The notes under the pieces: generated by a model
What the model was told of the DNA's origin: nothing
The model's database searches: none
What the model saw: only the letters and a program-made list of their open reading frames with translations
Shown here: positions 57,727 to 64,000 of the stretch, one piece after another
How the letters are laid out: each line of letters begins with the position of its first letter
Position numbering within the stretch: the first letter of the stretch is position 1
Made by a program: the position numbers and the translations under genes
NCBI GenBank assembly: GCA_001972305.1
Contig: BDDD01000043.1
Location: 545,717-609,716, forward strand
Direction: 5' to 3'
Length of the DNA: 64,000 nucleotides
From: Cephalotus follicularis
Taxonomy: Eukaryota > Streptophyta > Magnoliopsida > Oxalidales > Cephalotaceae

Positions 57727-60214
57727 CTTGGAATACTCTCTCAGTGTTGCCCTCTTTCATAGGCACTTGGAGGACATCCTCAACAGGCTGTGGAAACTCT
57801 AGTTCTACGTCACCTCTGAGCTCCACGTTTGCTATGGGGAGGACCTTGCCCTTCCCCTTGTCCGAGATGGCAGTTTTGTAGCATCGCCTTGCCAACTCTT
57901 GGTCTCCTCTGACCTCCCCCACGCCAAACCTTGTGGGAAACTTCATTACTAAGTGTCTCGTAAACACTATGGCCTCCAACAAGTTCAGACCCGGTCGCCT
58001 CACTATAGCATTGTATGGACTTGGGGTATCCACCACCAGGAACGTCATCTCTACCTGAGTCTACCGTGGGGCCGTACCTACAACCACGGACAGGTTGATA
58101 GATCCCAGAGGATGGATCGTCTCACCTGTGAAGCCAACCAGTGGGGTTTTGACGGGCTTTAGTTGGTCGGCCGGTATCCTCAACTGATCAAATGCGTGTT
58201 TGTACAAGATAACGACCGAGCTGCCACTATCTATGAGGATCCTCTTCATGGTAAAGAGTTCCACCAGAAGAGTTACCACCATTAGATCATCGTGAGGAAG
58301 ACGTACTCCCTCATAGTCCACCTCTGAGAAGGTTATCACCTCCTCGTCTCCACCGGTTCTGAGCCTTTTGTTGTGAGGGACTTGTTGCACAGCAAGGGAC
58401 TGCCTCCCATAGGCTTTTCTTGCATTTGAGTGGTCGCCCCCAGACGCGACCCCCCCAGAGATGGTGTGGATGACATCTCTGGGCTGCTGTTGTTGTTGCT
58501 CCTCTTGCTGCCTAGGAGCCTCTTCTCTTCTCTGGTTTCTCCTTCCTTGAGGAGCATCCCTGTCTACATACCTGCGGAGATGCCCCTTTCTAATCAGATC
58601 CTCAATCTGATTTTTTAGCTGCCTGCACTCCTCTGTATCGTGCCCGTGGTCACGATGGTACCGACAGTACTTCTTCACATTTCTATTCTCTGCTGGGGTC
58701 CTCAGCTTCTCAGGCCACTGGAAGGGGACTTTATCTTGCTCCACAACAAGTATCTTGGTGCGTGTGTCCAGGAGGGGGGCAAAGGTGTTGTAAGATGGGA
58801 TTGTGGCACCTCCCTTGGATGAATCCTCACGCCTGGAGAGTTTATTTCTGAGGTCTTCCTTGGACAGGTCTGACCTCCCCTTCCTCTTCTCTCTCCTCTC
58901 GAGAGCATTTTGTGAATGCTCCCTTCTCTCCTCCTGATGGCCAGACCAAGGGGCCTTTTGCTTCATGGCTGCCATCTCTTCCTCGGCGTTGACATATCTC
59001 TCTGCTCTCTTCAGCAGGTCTGCCATGTCCTTGATCGGTTTCTTCAGCAGGGAGAAGGTGAAAGATGAATTACTTTTCAGCCCGTTGTTCAAGGCTGCCA
59101 GTGCAAAGGATGACTCCAAGTCTTTCACTGTGAGAGATTCCTTGTTGAACCTGGTGAGGTAATCTCTGAGTGTCTCGTATTTACCCTGCACCACGTTAAT
59201 GAGGTGGGAAGAGTTCCTCCTCTGCGTGGTGCTGTTGAGGAACTTGGTCACGAACAGTTCCGTAAACTGATCGAAGCTCTTCACTGAATTCCTGGTCAGG
59301 GTGAAATACCATGACTGTGCAGCTCCAGTCAAGGTTACTGGGAATCCTCGGCACAGCATGGCGTCCGAGGCCTGGTACATCCACATTGCTTGAATATAGG
59401 AGCGTACGTGCTGGATGGGGCCCATGGACCCCTCGCACTTGTCGATTCTTGGGTATCGAAACCCACTGGGGACCTGCTCTGCCATGATCTCGGCGGTGAA
59501 GGGGTGGGCGCTAATATTCCGCACCTCGGACAGATGCCCCATATACTGTTCCACTCCTCAGAACCTCCTTTCCAAATCTGCAAGCCTTCTGCCTACTGCT
59601 TGCTCCACATCTTCAATGTTCCTAGCCCTGCTAGAAACACGTGATCCTCCAGCCGCTGAGGCTGGGGGGTCAACCCTGCTCCCTCGCATTGTGCCAGCTC
59701 TGCGTGGGGCATTGGAACGCACTTGCGCCTCCTCTGTCCCCCTGGCTTCCTGCCGAGGATCGACTTCCATGGCCTGGTGCTGAGGGTGCACTATTCTGGG
59801 ACTGTTAGGGTGATCCCAAGCAGTCGAGGAGTCCGCCCTCTGAGATGCATTAACCTCAGGTCTCCTTCCCAGGGGAATGTTGTCCCCTGACCGCCTAAAG
59901 AGAGGTTCGTTTCTCCCCGACGGGTTTCACCTGGCACCTCGTGGGTGCCGTTCCTCCACCTCTGGTCTTTGAGGACCAGAAACTCCTCGGACCACTTGCT
60001 GAGCGGGCCTGACTTGCTGCTGTTGGTTGGCCAAAGTGGTGACCAAAAGATCTGTGATACGCTCCATCCCTTGGAGGAGTTGATTGAGTTTCTCCCCTGT
60101 AACGGGAGCTTGTTCTTGGGCCACTGCTTGAACAGCTTCTGGGGGAGGAGCTATGATCTGTTGTTGTTGGCTACCCGTGGCTCCACCCTGGGTGTTGTTC
60201 TTCCTCGAAGGCAT
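57683..60214 (-). pseudogene. T1 gag and protease
   Basis: The start at 60214 (MPSRKNNTQGGATGSQQQQ) is about 27 bp from the primer binding site. A glutamine-rich N-terminus is followed by an in-frame TGA at about 59924, then another TGA at 59555, then MGHLSEVRNISAHPF, the gag domain with GFPVTLTGAAQSWYFTL and LRDYLTRFNKESL, a basic stretch, a CCHC-like knuckle CRYHRDHGHDTEEC, and the protease RILIDSGSSVVILY. A TAG at 58058 separates this from EMTFLVVDTPSPYNAIVRRPGL, and a frameshift near 57700 separates it from pol. Gag would form the particle and bind RNA; the protease would cut the polyprotein. Confidence 0.9.
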
Positions 60215-60240
60215 GGTTGTTAATGACTTTTTGCTGCGTT

Positions 60241-60259
60241 TCCCACAAACGGCGCCAAC
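60241..60259 (-). promoter_or_regulatory. T1 primer binding site
   Basis: The minus strand reads GTTGGCGCCGTTTGTGGGA directly after the LTR end ATCAACA, the common form in Tat and Athila elements. Confidence 0.85.
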
Positions 60260-61111
60260 TGTTGATGCAGAAATCCTTCTCTCAACAGTATCCTAAGTGG
60301 AAGACTTTAATTTGTTAAGAGAAACGCTAGCCAAGGATGCCTGGAGGAAGACTTTAATCTCTGATCCCTGCACAAAGTAACAAAATGGTGGAAAGTCCAG
60401 GAGGTTGTTCTCCCGGGGACACTCCGACGCTCAAGTTAGACAAAGTGCAGAGGAAATAAGGTTCTTTACAATGTAAAAAATGGCTGACCTTTGTTCAGTC
60501 TGTTGAACTTGTATTTATAGTGATGTCTTGTAACTGATTGAGCCTGAAAATCGGAGGTAATGGCTATCCCCTAAGGAAATTCCGAGGATCTCGGGATTTT
60601 CCTTATCTCCACCTGAATTATCTCTTCTTTCCTTGCTGGTAGTTATCCTTATCTTATCTTCTATCTTTAGAAGATATGGATCCCTTGTAGTTAGGCTAAC
60701 TCCATGGCCTCAATCCGTAAATGAGGAGGAGATCTTCTTCCACAGATTTGCCGAGGAGACGAGATGCAGTTATGCTAATGAGGCAGTCAGTCCCTGGCTC
60801 CAAGGTCTTCGGCTTCCATAGACTTGCACTTGAGGAGTGTGGTCTCCTGTTATGTAGCCGAGGAGGTCCTCGGCCCTGATGCTTCAGAAAGTGTCCTCGG
60901 CCCTGACGCCGAGGAAAGTGATCTTTGTACTGGTACCACTGGACGGGTCCTCGGCACTTATGCCGAGGAGGAATTCTCCTTATATTACTGTTTTCTTGGC
61001 TAACAGACTTCCTCTGCTTACAGTTCATCAACCATTGAGTCACTTGGACACCTGGCCGTGTTTGGATGAGGACACGTGTTGTTTTTTTATAACCCAATTT
61101 TTCCCATATCA
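60260..61111 (-). mobile_element. T1 5' LTR
   Basis: Same 852 bp length as the copy at 47084, with about 14 differences. TATA box on the minus strand at 60512-60519; the GCCGAGGA palindromes recur (first at 60857-60874). Confidence 0.93.
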
Positions 61112-61378
61112 ATAATAACTTTCAATACGACATCACGCATATGAGAAGTTTAGAATTGAGTGTTTCCTTTTCACATCAATAGTATGGGATAGAATAAGGT
61201 AAAAAAAAAATTTCAATGGTGATATGAAAAAAATTCTACCCAAAAAGTACCGTCACGTGTCCTCTGAAAAATAACACAAGTGTCATCCAAAGTTACAGAC
61301 ACGTGGTCGGACGTTTACAATTTGAAAAGATAACGCACAACATAACGCTTCGGTGTAAAATCAGGGAAATTGCGAGAT
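61112..61378. other. Short AT-rich flank between T1 and the next LTR
   Basis: It begins with the likely target duplication ATAAT and carries no gene. Confidence 0.5.
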
Positions 61379-61792
61379 TGTAACGCCTCAAACCCTAGGA
61401 GTCAACCCCCAAGGTTTGACGCACTACCAGCAGAAATTAAAAATTTTTAACAATATAATAATGCATGCGGACTGATCCAATAAAATATCACTTGTGTGGA
61501 TAAAAGTCATATATACAATACTGTTCACAATCATGCTCTGCCACAAACTGGCAGGTCATGGAACAAAATACAATTTCATCTTTATACTCTTGGGTCATCG
61601 AACTGCAATAAGAAGGAGGAGACTCACCCGGGATTTCAATATTCAGCTTTCTGCGAAACTCCTCTTGTACCTGACCCATTACATTACAATGCAATGGGTC
61701 AGCGACCACTGGTCGTGTAGGAACTACCACCATGCATTTATGAAATGCAGATGCAGCAAGCATATGCAATGCAAATAAGAGATGCAGTACAG

Positions 61793-61845
61793 TCCATACA
61801 GTATAACAGTCCATACAGTATAACAGTCCATTCAGTACAATTATT
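61793..61845. repeat. 17 bp tandem repeat
   Basis: AGTCCATACAGTATAAC in two and a half copies, with diverged CAGTC/CATT repeats after it. Confidence 0.75.
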
Positions 61846-62102
61846 CATTCCATAACGGTCATTAAAAGTCATTAACAGTCATTATAAATCCTTCCTCAGC
61901 ATCCCTTACTTAAGGAGGAGCGGTAACGCACTCCAGACGTCAAGGCAGAGAAGCCGGGACAGGATAAACATTACATCTTAGGCAGATCGGTTCCTCGGGT
62001 CCTCGGCTTTAGGAAGATCAATATACGCGCTCTAGGTATTATAGGCAGATGAGAGAAACATAGACATTCACTATTACACTATACAATACCAATCATTCAG
62101 TC

Positions 62103-62303
62103 ACCGTGGCTCAACTCGGTCGGTGATCCATTGGCTCATCTCAGTTGGTGATCCAATGGCTCATCTCAGTCGGTGATCTATTCGACTATCTCGATGACCC
62201 ACCTAGTTCAGCTCAATTTGGTGACCCATTAGGTCATCTCAGAAATAGCCTTACTGGCTCATCTCGGTGGTGATCCCCGTAGGGCTCATCTCGGTGGTGA
62301 TCT
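62103..62303. repeat. 25 bp tandem repeat
   Basis: About eight diverging units of GGCTCATCTCAGTCGGTGAT plus CCATT. Confidence 0.82.
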
Positions 62304-62439
62304 AATACATTACATTACACTACACTACATTAACATTACACTACATTAACATTTCACTATGATGTCTGCCTTCATTTCCCTACACTACCTTCAGTTATCT
62401 ATCACATTAATATTCTATTCACCTATTCATGCCAGCATA

Positions 62440-63595
62440 ATTTGCATGTTTATGACACATGCAATGACATGCACAAGTACATGGCGCATGCACAAGCCAT
62501 ACTATTAGGGCGTACGCATCTCTGGCGCCTTCTCAATACACTAGGACACATGCATGCTCAGGACGCATGGATGTTTGGGCGCTATCTCGGACGCCAGTTA
62601 CGGCTCGTATGCGTCTTGAGGGTGCACTGGTCGAGTACATGCTCTGTCGCATGTTATGGTTCACTCTTGGGAGCACGGATCGGCATGCATGGAGCACTAT
62701 GGCGCAAAGCTCGGGCGCATGCATGCTCAGGCACACTACACTAGCGCCTCCACGGAAGCATGTCCTTGGAGGCATTGGCAATGGCTACTCGGCATATATG
62801 GCGCATGATGGGCTAGGACGCACCACCTTGCATGCTCGGGAGCTCTGGCGCATGCCACCTCGGGACATATGGCACCTCGGGACTCATGGCACCTCGACGC
62901 ATGTCACCTCGGCACATGGCACCTCAGGCGCCTGGTGGCGATGGTCGGGCGCCTACGTTGCATGATAAGGATGCATGCATGGAGATCTCGGCACCATCAC
63001 AATGGGGAGCTCGGCGCCGTTGCATGCTCTGAATGCATGCTTGGCTCCCCGGACATTCATTGTGGAGAGCTTGGGTGCATTCATTGGAGAGCTCTGATAC
63101 GTGCATGGCATGCTCGGGAGGCATGCACTGGACGCATTCAGTGGAGAGCTCTGGCATTTGGCACCTCGGGTGTCTTGGATGCAAGGCGCATGGCATGTAT
63201 GACGACTATGGTGCACTGCACCAGTGCGTCCTCGGCTGCGTGTCCTCAAACGCATGCATGCATAGGTGGTAGAGTGCATCCTCGGCACATGCATAGCAGA
63301 GCACATGCTCGGGTACATGGCATCTCAGACCCGTGCTCATGTCAGGGGAGGGGGCTCGGTTCCTTGGGCTTGAACAAGATGCATGCCTACCATAAAGAGC
63401 TCAGCACATCGGCGCACAGCATGCTCAGGCACCAATTTTTGGACGCATGCAGGGACGCATGGCATGGTAGGCACATGGATGCATGCTCGGGATGCTCGGC
63501 GCACAACTCTATAGAGCTCAAGACGCATATTATGGGGAGCTCGGCACATGCGATAATAGGGCGCATGTGTTGCGTGCTTGTGCGTCATCCGACCC
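62440..63595. repeat. GCATGC/CTCGG-rich imperfect repeat array
   Basis: Over 1.1 kb the palindromic words GCATGC, TGCATGCA and GCGCATG alternate with CTCGGG/CTCGGC and AGAGCTC. It is GC-rich compared with its surroundings and has no stable period. Confidence 0.85.
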
Positions 63596-64000
63596 TTAAG
63601 CATAACATGGCATTTATTCAATCCTACAACCAGTAATACAGGGGTTCCTTAAATCCAACTCAGTCATTCTATCTATATACATTTTCCTACCACTACCAGA
63701 GCAATCATACCATAATAACATTCGTAAACAATACACATAAAAGGCAGATCCTACCTCAAATCCATTGGAGTCTGATTATGCTATCCTTTGCTCCCTCGTT
63801 CGTCCTTTACTTGTCTCTTTCAAAGATGGAGATGAGGGGAACTAAAAGGAAGGGGAGAAAGGGAGACAGGAACTCTCCAGATTGCTCCCTCTCTTTGTCT
63901 CTTTCTCTTCCAAAAACAGCAGCAGCCGTCCCCACTCTTCTCCTTCCCATTTTTATAGCCAATCCAAGGAAGGCTCTAGAATTTTTGAGACAATTCCAGA

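Larger units (their letters stand above)
47084..61111 (-). mobile_element. Ty3/gypsy element T1 of the Tat type (14.0 kb)
   Basis: Two LTRs of 852 bp each (47084-47935 and 60260-61111) enclose a primer binding site, gag-pol on the minus strand, a spliced antisense ORF and a polypurine tract. Flanking bases are ATATT and ATAAT, a 5 bp duplication with one mismatch. The pol order RT, RNase H, second RNase H, integrase without chromodomain fits the Tat group (Ogre/Retand relatives). About 14 differences between the LTRs, counted by eye, give roughly 1.6 percent divergence. Confidence 0.92.
61379..64000 (-). mobile_element. Large LTR, incomplete at the window end
   Basis: Begins TGTAACGCCTCAAACCC, like the plus-strand start of S1 (TGTAACGCCCC). 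Near the right end the minus strand has TATAAAAATGG (about 63950) followed by a purine-rich leader (AGAGAAAGAGACAAAGAGAG), the same layout as S1. It is therefore probably an LTR in minus orientation whose U3 lies beyond the window. The many open frames on both strands between 62440 and 63640 come from its repetitive composition and are not genes. Confidence 0.65.

Noticed and set aside
62103..62303. CRISPR-like repeat array
   Set aside because: The 25 bp repeats are directly adjacent without unique spacers, and the context is a plant LTR.
62440..63640. Open reading frames of up to 255 codons on both strands
   Set aside because: They overlap in several frames and consist of repeated His/Met/Ala/Ser words produced by the GCATGC-rich composition; no protein family is recognisable.

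Overview
The window is nuclear DNA of a flowering plant, probably a eudicot. It is AT-rich and dominated by LTR retrotransposons and CACTA (En/Spm) DNA transposons. Introns use GT-AG borders. I see one convincing host gene, a mini zinc finger (MIF) gene on the minus strand at 33066-33350. Almost every other coding region belongs to a mobile element and is broken by stops, frameshifts or deletions. Short element names used below: C1, C2 and C3 (copia), G1 and T1 (gypsy), En-1 and En-2 (CACTA), S1 (solo LTR).

1-17475 is a nest of Ty1/copia elements. C1 is a SIRE-like element on the plus strand. It leaves an LTR fragment at 1-712, an additional-ORF (aORF) relic at 13538-14596 and a 3' LTR from 15148. 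C2 is a different copia family on the minus strand, with LTRs at about 713-2080 and 11720-13537; it inserted inside the aORF of C1. C3 is a SIRE-like fragment on the minus strand (about 6690-11184) lying inside the 5' leader of C2. A further inverted SIRE-like LTR (16345-17475) faces the C1 3' LTR. 17476-20750 holds a gypsy gag relic with its LTR, then another diverged SIRE-like LTR.

20750-28060 is a decayed CACTA element (En-1) with a tandem duplication and a 2.4 kb insertion. 28560-28910 is a hairpin MITE. 28910-35800 is intergenic DNA around the MIF gene. 35804-40884 is a second CACTA element (En-2) with both usual genes and a very clear repeat-rich 3' end. 40885-41830 is a copia gag-protease relic, followed by intergenic DNA to 47083.

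47084-61111 is a 14 kb Ty3/gypsy element of the Tat type (T1) on the minus strand. It has two 852 bp LTRs, a gag-pol with several lesions, and a spliced antisense ORF with its own TATA box. A 2.67 kb solo LTR (S1, 50101-52774, perfect 5 bp target duplication) sits in an intron of that antisense ORF. 61379 to the window end is part of another large LTR, rich in GCATGC.

Two signals stand out. First, the C2 leader just before gag holds four successive stem-loops (6123-6476). Their stems differ in sequence yet still pair, and they present the same short G/C-loop motif, which suggests a conserved RNA structure. Second, arrays of a GTCGAC-centred motif (forms of AAGCGTCGACGCTTT) occur in the U3 of SIRE-like LTRs and also in the unrelated S1 LTR, in each case ending about 65-115 bp upstream of the TATA box.
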